Shown here in pieces: positions 23,955 through 36,643 of a stretch of DNA of 64,000 nt. The DNA lies in assembly GCA_002335605.1 (NCBI GenBank), contig BEDY01000001.1:3224001-3288000 (forward strand), given 5' to 3'. A model generated the notes under the pieces. It saw only the letters and a program-made list of their open reading frames with translations, was not told where the DNA came from and searched no databases. Each line of letters starts with the position of its first letter. Within the stretch, counting starts at the first letter, position 1. The DNA comes from Prillingera fragicola. Its lineage: Eukaryota > Basidiomycota > Tremellomycetes > Trichosporonales > Trichosporonaceae. The position numbers and the translations under genes are program-made.

Positions 23955-26434
23955 ATGCTAGCCCTCGCCCGCCGAGGAGCAGCTAGGACGTCCTGCACAC
24001 TCCCTGTCTTGTCATCAACAGTATGGGCTCTCACACAATCGACCAGGAGCTACAACAATGAGAGCAGGGACTACGCCCAGTCCCCGCGCAGCTTTGGCTT
24101 CAAGGCCAAGCGCCGCAGCATTCGCGAAGCCATCGTCCAGCCCCAGGGAGCTAAGGCCACCACGCTGTCAAGCTATGATCAGCTTCAAAGCATCATTGAC
24201 GGGCCAGCCCCGCGGGCCCCTCGCGAGCGGTCCAATAGCTGGCGCGATGATGACCGGCTGAGGAGGTCAAATGGAAACGAGGATGGTGAACGCCGGCCGT
24301 TCCGGACAAACGACGGCGAGAGGAGGTCGTACCGTTCCAACGATGGAGAAACTACACGATACCGCTCCAATGACGGTGAGAGGCGTCCATACAGCTCAAA
24401 TGGAGGTGAACGCCGCCCATTCCGCTCAAACGACGACGGCCAGCGACCGCGTTTATCAAGAGACGACAACCGACGCCAGCCTCGCGACGACTGGGTCCCG
24501 CGCTCTAGAGGTCATGTTGCTGCCGAGCCAACTGCGCCTTACATGAACTCTCTGCGCGTCAAGAAGTGGATTGCGCGCCATCCCTCTCCCCTGTCAGTCA
24601 ACCAGGCCGAGGAGCTCGTCAACATGGTCGCCGACATTCCAGTCGATTCCGTCAACGCTGCCGTTTGGAATCTCGTGTTCGCTCTGTTGGGCAAGGAGGG
24701 CAAGTACCTCCGCATGTGGAAGGCTTTCAATGCAGTGAGTTTCAATCAGGATGGCGCGAACTAACGTGGCAGATGAAGAAGCGCGGCACGAAGCCCACCT
24801 CCAGGACGTTCACGACCCTTATCAACGCTTACGCTGGTCTCTCTCACTCTGGTGTCGCGGGTGGCCTGTTCACACCATACAGCCCCCCCGAACAGCTCAC
24901 CCTCGACCGCGTGCGAATCCTCTACGAGCAGTCGCAGGCTCACATTCAAAAGGAGCTCGCCAAGATGCGTCCCGCCAAGGAGGCTGTGGAGGAGGACCTT
25001 GGTATCGCCTTTCCCGGCACGCGCGAGCCCAAGAAGGAGATCGAGGAGGAGACAGAGGCCAATGAGGCCGAGGTCAACGTTATGCCTACCAACTCGTACC
25101 TCAAGTTCCTGGGTCGGTTTGGCATGTGGGAAGAGATGGAGCGCATCTTCCTTTCGATGGACCGTAGCGGTCCCCTCGCCCCGGATCAGGTGACCTACTG
25201 GACAATGCTCAAGACGGCCAACAACATTGACCACTACCGCCGAGCTGCCGCTGGCACCCCTGACGCCGACAAACTCGCCGAATTCAACCTCGGAGCGACT
25301 GCCCGCTCTTACTGGGACCAGGCAGTGCGCCAGATGTGCAAGCCTGGCGCCGCCCCAACAGATTATCGCGAGCTGGACAAGGAACTCGCCATTCAGGCTC
25401 TGCAATGCTTTAGCGTTGGCCGCCCAGAGGATCAGACGCTCGTCGAGATTCTCGTGCCGCGTCTCTGGGCCTTGCCTCGTCCTGGCGCGCCGAGTGTTGC
25501 GTCCGCTACCGGCTCCGGTCCTCGCTCTACCAGCAAGCCAGGTGACCTTCCCGCTGCATGGTCCAATCTCCCTCAATTTGGTCTTGACGTCAAGACCGCA
25601 ACGTCGCTCATGTCGATTCTGGGCCGTATGCGCCGTAACTCGCTCGCCGCGCACTACACGACCTTTATCCTGGAACGCCCGCACCTGCAAGCGCAGTTCG
25701 ACCTCCCTGCGCTCCGCATTGCTATTCACAACTTCTCCGCTGCACAGGACGTCGACGCTGCTGTCGACATTATTGACAAGTACCAGCCTCCAACGGGCTC
25801 AGATGGTTGGCCTATGGATGTGTGGCACTCTCTCCTCTCTGCCGCCCGCTGGTCGGCCAACTGGGAGACTGCACTCAAGCTCTTTTCGCGCATGGCCCAT
25901 ATGCCGGGTGGTATTGAGCGTGGATTCTCGGAGAAGGACGTCAAGCCCTACGCCTGGAGCGCACCGAACGGTGAGAAGAACGATTACCGCGGCAGGCCGT
26001 GGATCAAGCCCCGCCCATACCGCCCGGACACTAAAGCTATGACCTTGCTGCTGAAGACTGCGCTGGCCTCCGGCATCAAGCCTATGCGCCAGGCGTCAGC
26101 CATCTACAACTACTACGGAGTGCAGTACTGGTTCACTGTCCGCCCCAACGCAGGTTCTCATGCCGAAGACATCTTCCTCCTCGCTAGCACTCCTCCCGCA
26201 GAGCTGGGAGGTGCCGCGCGCCGGGCGATTGACGATCGTGTCGAGCTCGCCAAAGATCTGGAGACTATTTCTGAGCGTATTCTCGAGCACCCGATGGGCA
26301 AGGAGGAGGAGAAGCGCATGCACGAGCTCAAGAACGATGCGCGTGCTATTGTGAATGTTTGGGGACGCCGCGAGGTTCGGAGCCCCAAGGGACGGCCAGC
26401 CTTCAAGCAGCCTGTGGGCGAGGCGTACCCCTAG
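23955..26434 (+). CDS. mitochondrial pentatricopeptide-repeat (PPR) protein
   Basis: Predicted 813 residues in two exons, 23955-24734 and 24773-26434. The start has a mitochondrial-type presequence (MLALARRGAARTSCT ..., no acids in the first 30 residues). A tandem array of five Arg-rich 10-residue units lies at about 111-160. The rest is alpha-helical with PPR-like pairs: WNLVFALLGKEGKYLRMWKAFNAMKKRGTKPTSRTFTTLINAY, SYLKFLGRFGMWEEMERIF, WHSLLSAARWSANWETALKLFSRM (each shown split here only by description; starts WNLVFALL, YLKFLGRF, WHSLLSAA). PPR proteins bind organellar RNA for processing, stability or translation. The exact ortholog (Pet309-, Ccm1- or Dmr1-like) cannot be assigned by eye. 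Confidence 0.75.
24285..24434 (+). repeat. 30-bp coding minisatellite, five units
   Basis: Five tandem 30-nt units inside the PPR gene encode variants of GERRPFRSND. The units differ by a few bases, so the array is not freshly expanded. It adds a basic, hydrophilic segment just before the folded PPR region. Confidence 0.85.
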
Positions 26435-26891
26435 AAATGGTTTACTGCATTTGTACTACAAGTCATACACATCTCATACTGAACACATGCATATGCATCA
26501 ACGCTGCTGGTGCTACGTTTCTGCCACGCATGTGGCTCTATGTCTGATCAAAGGACCAGCGGTATAATGACGTGTGATACCCCGCATTACCCTAGATCAG
26601 TGGATCAGTGGCGCGTGCCCAGCGTTGACGCTGCGACGGGTAGCCTGGATGGTCCAGCTGCCAGCTATCTTGTACACATTCTCACATTCCCAACCTATAT
26701 CACTCATACGCGCATCAACAGCGTCACATCATACCCGTCTCTGCATCGCTCAAGTGTCGCAGCACGCTTTCAAGCTAGACTCGCGCCTCCCTCGAGCCGC
26801 CAGCATCTTCCGTCAACTATTACCTCACGCTACATCGCCGCCAAGGGGCCTGGCAGCGTGAGCCAGCTGCAGTGCTCCAGTTCTAGCGACA
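26435..26891. other. intergenic region upstream of UBR1
   Basis: About 460 bp holding the PPR gene 3' UTR and the UBR1 promoter and leader. Short frames show no recognisable features. Confidence 0.6.
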
Positions 26892-29800
26892 ATGGAGTCA
26901 CCACAGCAGCAGCAAAGCCGCCTCTTTGAGCTATTGAATTATGGCCATCGCCACGCCGAGAACCCAGAGCTCACCGCTCTCCAGCGCGCCGCAATCACGA
27001 GGCAGCTGTACCAGTGTATCCTTGGCCGCCCCGAGTGGCTTGGCGCTTTCCTCCCCGATACGCCTGGTGTTAGCTCGCCATCGTCGAGCGCTGCGGCACT
27101 GGGGGATGTGCCCAGTATTCCCGACTGGGACAACTTGCAAGACTGGCTGGCGCCAGCCACGAGCGGGTTTGGGCCGGACCGGACGTGGTCGTTGCTAGAT
27201 GTCCAGCGGGCCAACGAGGAGCGGCTGCGTCGGGCGGGCCAGCCGACTAGGATTCCAAAGCCCGGCTCAGTGTGCGGAAAGGTGCTGCAGCGGTACGACC
27301 GCACGTACATCTGCAAGTAAGTCGGGACTGCTCGCTTCCGCAGTGTGGAGACGCGGCTGACACATTCCAGGACTTGCGCAAATGACTCGTCGTGTGTTCT
27401 CTGCGTTGACTGTTTTCACGCCGGCGACCACGAGGGGCATGAAGTGTTGTTTGGGCTGTCGTATACGTTCGCCGCGGTGTGCGACTGTGGAGATCCCAGT
27501 GCATGGCGCAACAACAAGCACTTGGGATGCGCGCACCACCCACCGCTGCCAGAGGGCGAGTCGCCTCCGCGGCAGCAGGGGAATGCCCCGCCAGCCCTCT
27601 GCCAGGCGCTATACGACACCATCGTGGTGGTTATCGAATTCATCATTCGTGTGCTGCAGCACTCGCCGCTGCCGAATGATTTCGGGAAATTGCCAGCAAC
27701 GAGGGCGGAGATGTGGATGGGCACAGGACCGTCCGGCGAGCCGAAGGACCGGAGAGCCCGAGGGCCTTGGGCGGTCACGGGGTGGGCGGACGATAAGCAT
27801 GTCTTGAGAGAGGTCACACGACAGTTTCGCGACGCGCTCGGCGTGACCTGGGAAGTGGCCGACAAGGCGGCCAAGGAGATGGACGAGGTTGTGAGTATCC
27901 GGCGTCGATGGGGAGCTGACGGCAGGGACGGAAGGTGCTCATCGTGTCGCCTGTGGACACGGTCGCATTCAACACTGCGTCAATGTTGCAACAGATTGAT
28001 GTCGGCGTGACGCTCCGGTGCGCTGCAGACGTCTACAAGGAGGAGATTGTAGGCCTGCTGCTGCAATGGTTGAGCGACATGTGCAAATTGACGATTTGCG
28101 GCGAGGAGGACCTTGTTCGCCACTACGTCGCCATGGCACTGTTCCAGCCACGGACACCGCGTGAACCAGTGTCCGAGGGCACACCGCTGGCGACCGACCT
28201 GGCCGACTTGGAGAGCTCCACAAACGGCACCGAGTCCAAGCGGTTCGACTGGCTCATGCGTCTTGATGTCAGGTTATGGCGACGGGCAAAGTGGCAGCTC
28301 CGCGAAATCTACTCTGGCATCTTTGTGCTGGGCTGGGACATCAAGCGCGAGTTTGCAACACGATACTCGATCAACTACGGCCACACTTTTGAGCACTACT
28401 TGTATCAGGATCGCGACGACTCGAGTCTCGCGTTCTCCATGTCGTACATGTTGCTGGGACGAAGCTCGGCGTGCGGCGAGGCGATCGTCGAGAGCAATCT
28501 CTTCCGGTCGGTTCTCGAGACGGCCTTCAACTTTTACCGCAAGCCACACTCGTCGACCGATGATCCACCACCGAGTCTCCCCGAACGGTTTGACATTGAC
28601 TCGCCAGCTTTCCGCGGCAAGAAGGGCTTGACATTGTTGAGTCATCTCCGTGCTTTGTTGAAATACAAAGAGGTCAAGGCGCAGCTTGCTAGCGACAAAG
28701 CACTGTTTGAGCGCACGCTGTCGTTCTTAAACCACTTTGTCGGCTTGCAATCCCAGCGCCGCGAGTTGGATAGGCACGTCGAGTATGAGATTGACTGGGT
28801 AAAGTCGATCAGCGCGCTGCCGGATCTCACAAAGCTTGCACGCGAGCTTGGCGAGTCGTTCCGCACCGTCGGCGCCACAGAGCTCCGAGACGCTATCACA
28901 ACCGTCGTGCGCCGTATCATTGCCGACATGACGCTCACATCCTCAACCCTTGACCCAGCATTATACAACGAGCCACTGGGCCACTACGTCAAGGACATTC
29001 TCTACCCGGACTCCAACTTTTACCTCATCCAGCTCAACGTCACCCGTATCACTGGATTCTCCTTCCACCACTACCTGCATCTTGTTTTGGCTGAAATGCT
29101 AAAGTCGGTCGCTCACGTTTGCTACGCTCCAGGTTCCGAGGCGGAGCGCAACCAGTCGTCCCTGGCCGTGACAATGGACAAGGTCTTCCAGGGTACCAAC
29201 TCCTACATGCAGAAACTGCTTGTCATCGAGTGGCCATTGGAAAAGCACGCGGTGCTCGCCCAGATCCGCCTCAACATGTGGGCCAAGAACGGAGCGGCAA
29301 TGCGTCACCAGTATCACCACTACCGCGACCTCGCCCTGCGTGAGTTTACCATCGACCAGGAGTTTTACCTCCTCCAGTTTGGGCTGTGCATGATGGACCA
29401 GGCGACGTTCCTTGCCGCCATGGTCGACCGGTTTGGTCTCACTAATTTCCTCCGTGGCGATGTCATGCTGCCCGGTGTATGGGAGGGCGGCATGGATCCA
29501 CGCGACAGTGTGGCTATGTACGAGGAGATGCTGCTCCTCATCATCTACCTCGTTTCGGACACGGCAACCATCAACAACTGGACGTCGGAAGAAGTGACGC
29601 GCAAGCACATTATCCACGTGTTGGCGCTCGGCCCACTGTCCTACTCGGACATTGTCCGCAAGTTGCCAGATAGGTCGCACGAGCGTGGCAGTCTTGTGCC
29701 CATTCTCGAGCGTGTTGCCGACTTTCGCCCTCCAACAGACCTCGCCACGGGATCGTATGCCCTGAAGCCCGAGTTGTTTGTGGAAGTCGATCCATACTGG

Positions 29801-32633
29801 CGCCAGTACAGCCGCAACGAGCAGCGTGACGCCGCCGAGGTTCTTCTCCAGCGCGCAAAGAAGGACGACCCCGCAAACTCGGCTCCAGTCATTATTCCGC
29901 AGCCGTTCAAGATTCCTCCACGTCCCCAGCCATTCTGCAACCTCGCAGACTTCCTTGGCACGCCGGCCATGGCAGGCATGATCCACTGGACGCTCGCGCA
30001 CTGCATGCTCATGGCGCAGCCGCGAGAGTGGCCAGGTTCAAGGACGAGTGGTGATCAGCCATCTGGCAACACCATGCCGACGATGGACGCGCTCCTCAAC
30101 ATTGCCCTCCACCTGTGCATGATGGCGCTCATGGCTGACCCAGGGGCGTTTGCACTGCGTTCACTCGAGATTGTCGACTCCAGCGGCTCGATGAGCATGT
30201 TCCAGAATCTGTGGTTCATGCAGACCCACCCACCGTTCGAAGTCTTCCGCCCCAAGGTCGACTATATCCTTGAGAATATTGTCAACAACTTGCCCGAGAG
30301 CTTTACAGTCGACTACCGCGCGCAGCGCGACGCGCGCGCTACGGCTGCCAATGACGCAGATGAGGAGAAACCGCACTCGGACGCCAAGATCCAGGCGCAG
30401 GCTAGGCAAAAGGCTTTGAAAGCAAGGTTTGCACAGCAGCAGGCGAGCTTTGCTGCCTCGTTTTTGGACGCAGACGATGGCGAGGAGATTGAGGAGGAAG
30501 AAAAGCCTGCTTCGTACGGCTCGTGCATCGTGTGCCAGGAACCGGTGCACGTTGGACGTACCGGCGGCATGCTCGCGTTCCTCCAGCCGAGCCGCATCGT
30601 GCGCGATGCAGTGACTGACCGCGACTGGTTTGAGGAGGTTCTTCTGGCGCCGTCGGATCTCGACCGCGATACACGATACCTGCGCTACGGCATGGGCACG
30701 ACTGGCGAGCCTCTCAGCACAGACGCATACCCTTCTGCAAGTTTGCGGTTTGGCGTCCACGTGTCGGCGTGCAACCACATTATGCACGACTCGTGCATCA
30801 ACTCGTACAACGAGCTCACGCGTAACCGCCAGGCGGCCCAGGTTCAGCGCCACCAGCCCGAAAACGCCATGCGCCACGAGTACATGTGCCCCTTGTGCAA
30901 GAGCATAGGAAACGTTCTCATTCCTCTGGACCCGACGTCCACGACGCTCCGTCCGATGCCAAAGTCGAAGCAGATCAGTGGTATGCCCCCAACGCTTAGC
31001 GAGCGTATCCGCGCTGTTTCCGAAGAGGGCTTGCTGCGAGTGTCAGACTCGGCAAAGATCTGGGACTACCACGTCGAGACGGGCGAGCTCGTGCCGTGGT
31101 TCACCGACTGTGACTTTACGCGTCACGCCCTGGATTCAGTTTATCGCAAGAGTCACAAGAATGTGCACCGCATGGTAGACCGGATTCGCTCGCTCACCAG
31201 GCCGCTGTCCGAGCAGTCGCAGCGGATCCGCGGCAAGAAGACGCACATGTACCTCGCGGACGACATGGTGGGCTACTCGGTGTCGGTGTGTGAGATCACG
31301 CACCGCGGCATGCGTACCCCGGGTTCAACTGTGGCGGAACAGGTGCCGGACACGGGGCTCAAGCTCATCAAGCACCTCATCGGCACGTTGCAGCTCGAGC
31401 TGGATCTCTTTTTCGGTACACGGATGGACCGCACGCCCTTGCGTGTTGGTCTGTTTGCGCGTTTCTTGCCCGACTGGTACCGTTCGGCCACGCTTCCGTC
31501 ACCTCTGCTCTTCCGTCTGCCGCTCGGCATGGTTGTCGAGGCTGCGGCCATTGCCCCAGATCTGCTGCACGCCGTCATTGTCATGTCGTACTATGCCGAA
31601 TTGACGCGCACAATGCTCGGTCTCTCGGTATACATTCGCCGCTCGCTTGCAGGCCGCACCCAACCTCAGCGCCGTACCCAGCCGCCAACAGACGAGAGCC
31701 TCACGGACGCGCTTTCAGTGTTCTCCAACTTCCGCCCGCTCATGATCAGTGTGCTGCGGAATGCTGGGCCTTTCATCGACATTGAGAGTGTGCTCGCGCT
31801 GGTCTCGGACGACATGCTCGCCAAGGTGCTCTACTCGTTCACCCTGCCGTTCCTCCGTCGCGCCGCGATCGTGTACTATGCTGTCAACGACGCCTACCCC
31901 GTCACCAACCCGGACTACATTGTGACGGAAGGATCCGAGTACAACCGCCTCTTGTCTCTGCTCGGCATTCCTAGGCCGCAGGAGACGCTTGCCAACCCCC
32001 AGTCGACCGAGACCCCGATTGTGGCCCGCTGGCTCACCCAGTGGGCCATGCAGGGCCGTATCTTGCCTCCCCTCGAGTACCCTGGCACCTACGAGCTCAT
32101 GCGTCTGCCCTCGGCTTACGAGGTCGCGGCCATACGCTACGCAGGCAGGAGGTGCGACAACTGTGGCATTCGCCCGAGCTATCCAGCGGTCTGTCTCTTC
32201 TGCGGCAAGCTAGTGTGTCTTGCAGGCGACTGTTGTTCAGAGGGCGAGCAGGGCGAGTGCAACCTGCACATGAGGGAGTGAGTGCTTGCTTCCTAGTTTA
32301 GAATACTGCTGACGATACAGATGTGGCGGCGTCGTAGGCATGTTTGCCGACATTAAGCGCTGGGTAATTGTTTACCTCTTTGCTGGTTCTGGAAGTTTCG
32401 GGCCCATGCCGTACCTTGATCAGTTTGGAGAGCTCGAAACCAGTCTTCGGTGAGTGTTACCCGCGTTGACGTGGAGGGTGACTAACGTTCGCAGCCGAGG
32501 TCACCGGCAGTACATGCATCTGGGCCGTATGGAGGAGCTGCGCCGCAACATTTGGCTCCAGCATGGCGTGCCGACGGTATGCGCACGCAAGCTGGAGCTC
32601 ACAAGCGACGGCGGTGGTTGGTCATGCCTTTAG
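26892..32633 (+). CDS. UBR1: UBR1 family N-recognin, RING-type E3 ubiquitin ligase
   Basis: Predicted 1854-residue E3 ligase of the N-degron pathway, which ubiquitylates proteins with destabilising N-termini. Exons: 26892-27316, 27371-27890, 27926-32277, 32321-32449, 32495-32633. The UBR box spans about 126-200 (GSVCGKVLQRYDRTYICKTC ... VCDCGDPSAW ... CAHH) with its Cys/His ligands, for type 1 (basic) N-termini. A ClpS-like region follows (GWADDKHVLREVTRQF ... VADKAAKEMDEVGRKVLI), which binds bulky type 2 N-termini. The RING-type zinc domain lies at about 1180-1310 (SCIVCQEPV ... CNHIMHDSCI ... YMCPLCKSIG) and the conserved C-terminal Cys-rich region at about 1722-1770 (RRCDNCGIRPS ... CGKLVCLAGDCC). 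Both substrate sites and the ligase module look intact. Confidence 0.94.
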
Positions 32634-33004
32634 TCATGGCTGGCTACGCCGCCGATGCACGCCCCGTGGATCCATCATTGTCAAGCAGTCAATTGTACCA
32701 CCAGCATGGCATTTATGTACTCTCTGATAAGCGAGCATGCAGGTTGCAGTCCGCGGCCGAAGATGAGGTCAGCGGTCGGCGCCGACGGCCATGGTTCAGG
32801 AACGAGATTGTGCTGGGAACACCGGCCAGTGGGGACCCGGTGATACGGTGATGCCTCGGCGTTCATCAGTCATCATTGTGTGCCACTGACGCAAGTTGCT
32901 TCTGCACTGTCTGCTGTCAGTGTGGGGAAGCAGTAGTATAAAGCGTCTGCAGTGACTAGAGACTCAGCACCAACACTACCTTCATCCATACAGCACAACC
33001 CGCA
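32634..33004. other. intergenic region between UBR1 and the first SDR gene
   Basis: About 370 bp. A TATA-like stretch (agtataaagc, about 32935-32944) lies some 65 bp upstream of the SDR start codon and could be its core promoter. No further gene seen. Confidence 0.5.
32935..32944 (+). promoter_or_regulatory. candidate TATA box of the first SDR gene
   Basis: The sequence agtataaagc sits about 60-70 bp before the ATG at 33005, with a short A/C-rich leader in between. The placement suits a short-leader, inducible gene. It is a motif match only. Confidence 0.35.
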
Positions 33005-34243
33005 ATGTCACCAATCGAGACCGGCACCGTCCTCGTGACAGGCGCGGCAGGCTTTCTCGGCTCGTGAGCCCCAACTGATTAGAGTAACATTAACCAAGCC
33101 AGACACGGCGTAGCAGCACTCCTCGACGCTGGCTTCAAAGTGCGGGCCACAGCACGCAGTGCCACAAAGGGCGAGATGCTCAAGTCCCTGTTTCCGGGAC
33201 ACGAAGAACGGATCGAGACCGTTGTTGTGGAGGACATGACCAAGGTTGGCAAGCCCACCGGTTCCCAAAGCTGATAACCCTAGCCTGGCGCATATGACGA
33301 AGCGGTGGTGGGAGTTGATGGTCTCCTGCACGTCGCCTCCCCCATGGACCTGACTGGCGGGGACATGCCTACGATCGCCGCTGCTGGAGTGACGGGTATC
33401 CTGAAGAGTCTCGCTGAGCACAACCCCACCGCCCAGCGGGTTGTGCAGATGAGCTCCATTGCGTCCATTGGGTCGGCGCAGGACAAGAGTCAGATTCTGG
33501 ATGAGAAGAGTGCGTCCCTTGGTCGTGTGCTTGGAGCTGACGACCAGCGTGGGCCGAGCAATCGATCACGGATTTCGAGAACCTGCCCAAAGACGCGCCG
33601 GCCGACAAGTCGACGTTTTGGATCCAGTACAAGGCCAGCAAGACTATTGCTGAGCGCGCCTTCTGGTCGTTTATCGAGAAGGAGAAGCCCGGGTTTGACG
33701 GTGTCGCTATCCTGCCTGCCCTCACTTACGGGCCGCCTGTGAACCACGCCCCCGGGGCCGAGGTGCCGAGTACTATGAGTATGTCCCAATGAGACGAGCG
33801 GGGAACTTACAGGGCAGAAATGTTCATTGCGTACTTGAACCCAACGGTGGAGATCCCTGATGTTGATGTGTCCAACATCAAGGCTCAGACGGGGTACATG
33901 GTTGACGTTCGCGATGGTACGTTTGCCCTTTCGCTCGGCGCTGACAACAGTGGCCCATGCCTGCGCCGCCGCCTTCAAATCGGGGAAAGCAGGCGGAGAA
34001 CGTTACCTCCTCGCCGCCGCGCCGCTATTCGGCAACGACTTCGCTGTCGCTGTCACCAAAGCTGTCCCATCTCTTGGCTTGGGCAACAACGACCCCAAGT
34101 TTAAAGCCGCACTTGACGCCGAGGCGAGCAAGTATGATGCCACCAAGGCTACCAATACGTTCAACTTTGTTTACCGGGACAAGGACGAGACCATGGAGGA
34201 GGCGGCTAAGACTGTCGTGGAAATGACCAAGCCAAAGGTTTGA
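33005..34243 (+). CDS. NAD(P)-dependent extended-SDR reductase (dihydroflavonol reductase/GRE2-like), copy 1
   Basis: Predicted 349 residues from exons 33005-33063, 33103-33244, 33284-33509, 33548-33778, 33818-33916 and 33951-34243. The Rossmann dinucleotide site VTGAAGFLGSH appears at once, then RATARS (the Arg suggests NADPH preference), VDGLLHVASP, the catalytic Ser in VQMSSIAS and the YxxxK pair in QYKASKT. These are the extended-SDR catalytic features used by yeast GRE2-like aldehyde and ketone reductases. The natural substrate cannot be told from sequence. It pairs with a paralog about 0.8 kb downstream on the same strand. Confidence 0.85.
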
Positions 34244-35067
34244 GAGTAGGGAAGATTAGCCGAATTGTGATCGTCTGTCTGTGTGTGCATGTACAAGTCT
34301 ACCTCATGATGTGGTGTACAGAACTCTTGGCATGTGCTTATGGCGAATCTATGAGTCTTCCTAACACGAACTAGCTCGCGAGTGTTCGACCTGGCAAAGC
34401 ATGACACTGGTCGATTCAGCAGTGCAGCAGTTCAACCTTCGGCTGCGCCCAAAAGACCTGCGACCATCTGCACCGTACCCATGTCTGGTATGTCAAAACT
34501 CTGAAGCAGAGGGCTCTGTTTCATATCAATGGCCCTTGTGTAGCTTGTTTGGGGCCACCATTCCAAGCACGCTACTCGCCTGAAGCGATGGGAACCGATG
34601 AGGAAGAGTGCTGCACCCTGGCGATAAGATAGAGCCATTCACCGGCCCTGTCGTCAGAAACCAAGAACGCTCCTGTCATCACTCTCATTCTTGTCATCTA
34701 TGCCATCTCTGCGCGATGAATCATGCATGCACATGGGACCATGAAGAAGAAAGAAGACACCATCTACGGCTGTGAACGGCTTATCCACGATGATCTCATT
34801 TTCATAGTTTTACCGATGCTCCTCGGCCTTGTACTCGGCAATGAGCTAATCAAAGTCACGATTGCCAGCCAAACCTTACGTGAGACTACTCTTCGGGAAG
34901 ACAGCTCCTTCCAATGCCATGCAGCCATGCAAAGTACTTAAAGCATTCCGTTTCCGAACGGCACTGTTTGTTGGAATCTTGCGTCTTGTGATTGTTTCTC
35001 ATCGTAAAGTATCAGTGAGCCTCCACCAGCGGTTGTGGCTGATCTCCCCAGAATATCCACATTAATC
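34244..35067. other. intergenic region between the two SDR paralogs
   Basis: About 820 bp, less GC-rich than the genes. Short frames at 34401-34583 and 34723-34941 have no family features and unlike codon use, so I do not call them. It should hold the terminator of copy 1 and the promoter of copy 2. Confidence 0.55.
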
Positions 35068-36421
35068 ATGCCAACCCTCACTTCTGGCGACCTCGTACTC
35101 GTAACCGGCGCGTCCGGCTTTGTTGGAACGTGGGTTATCATATCTACAACAGAGACTAACGCCAAGCTATGTGGTGGAAGACCTGCTCGCCGCCGGCTTC
35201 AACGTGCGCGTCGCCGTCCGCTCTCCCGCAAAGGGCCAGTACATCCAGTCCCTCTTCCCCGACCAAAAGGACCGGATTACCGTGACGATTGTCGAGAACA
35301 TGGACACTGTAAGTCCTACACCGCAAGAAAATCAGCTGACCATGAGCCTGGCGCATACGACAAGGCCGTCGAAGGCGTGCAGGGCATCGTGCACCTCGCG
35401 TCCGTCATGGACGTGACCCCGGAGGACCCGCGTGAAATCATCGAACCTGCCGTCAAGGGTGTTGAGACTGTCGTGCGCGCTGCCCTCGAGCATGGCACAG
35501 GGGTTAAGCGGATCGTGCAGATGAGCTCGACAGTGGCTGTTGGGTCGGGCGATCGTGCGCCTGGAAGGTACACTGAGGACGGTGGGTAACCCGTGCTTGG
35601 GTGGGAGGCTGACAATAGACTGGAACGATGCTTCGATCCAAAAGTGTGCTGATGAGGGTAAAAAGGCAGACCCGAACGTCAAGTATCAGGGTGAGTGGCT
35701 TGTACCCGTCTAGATGGTGATTAACACGCTCAGCGAGCAAGACCTCGGCCGAGGAGGCATACTGGGCCTTTGACGTGTCGTGCACCAAGATGGACAAGGT
35801 GGCTCTGGTCCCTGGACTGGTGAGTTGGCACCCACGGTGTTCTGGGTCTAACCATTAGATTGTCGGTGCTCAGCGCCAATACGGCAACGCCGACCTCGGC
35901 GGGTCGGTCGGTAAGTCTCGCCGCGACATCGTCGTTACCTCAAAGCTGACTAGTCAGGCTTCCTCCTCCCGTGGCTCAAGCCCGGCATGCCCGAGAGTGC
36001 CCTCGCCGAGCAGATCTTCAGTATCGTCGACGTACACGACGGTAAGCTCCTCCGACGACGACGTAGCTGACCATCAGTGGCCGCCGCGTGCATTCTCGCC
36101 CTCACGACCGAAGCTGCCGCGGGGCAGCGCTTCATCCTCTCGGCTGAATCCCTATTTGGCAATGACTTTGCCTTGGTACGTTCCACCCGGCCCTCTTTTT
36201 ATCACAACTAACACCAGCAGGGTGCGGACAATGCAAAGCTCCCCGGTGTTCTCAAGGGCAACGCCGACAAGGCTTACCGCGCCAAGCTCATCGCGGACTC
36301 TGCCGTCTTTGACGGCTCAAAGGCCACAAAAGTCTTGGGTCTCCAGTACCGCGACAAGGACACTACGGTTGCGGAAGCCATCGAGTCTGTACTTGGTATC
36401 CAGGCAAAGAACAACAAGTAG
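35068..36421 (+). CDS. NAD(P)-dependent extended-SDR reductase, copy 2
   Basis: Predicted 343 residues from nine exons: 35068-35129, 35167-35308, 35347-35581, 35619-35690, 35734-35819, 35859-35910, 35958-36041, 36078-36175, 36221-36421. Motifs parallel copy 1: VTGASGFVGTY, RVAVRSPAKGQY, GAYDKAVEGVQGIVHLAS, VQMSSTVAVGS and the catalytic YQASKT. The first two introns fall at the same places as in copy 1, and exon 2 is 142 nt in both, so the genes arose by duplication. Later parts differ more and copy 2 has three extra introns. Substrate unknown. Confidence 0.84.
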
Positions 36422-36643
36422 ACGTGTGCAGAAGGGATCCATGCCAGTTTTTGCAGTGCCCAGTTGAGTGCATGTCTTGTGCTGTGCTGGTGGGGTTAGT
36501 AACCAAATAGTATTAAGAGCACACCCAATTTGACCTCCACTTTGAACCGTGCCTGAAACTCCAAGTCGCGTCAACTGTAATTGTCCCATCTGTTTGTTGG
36601 GTTCCACTTTCCCCCAGCCGTTCAAGTGCAACCCACAGCAGCC

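Noticed and set aside
33305..33742. 145-codon frame read straight through in the first SDR gene
   Set aside because: Out of frame after 33509; the spliced model with the intron at 33510-33547 restores the YKASK active site.
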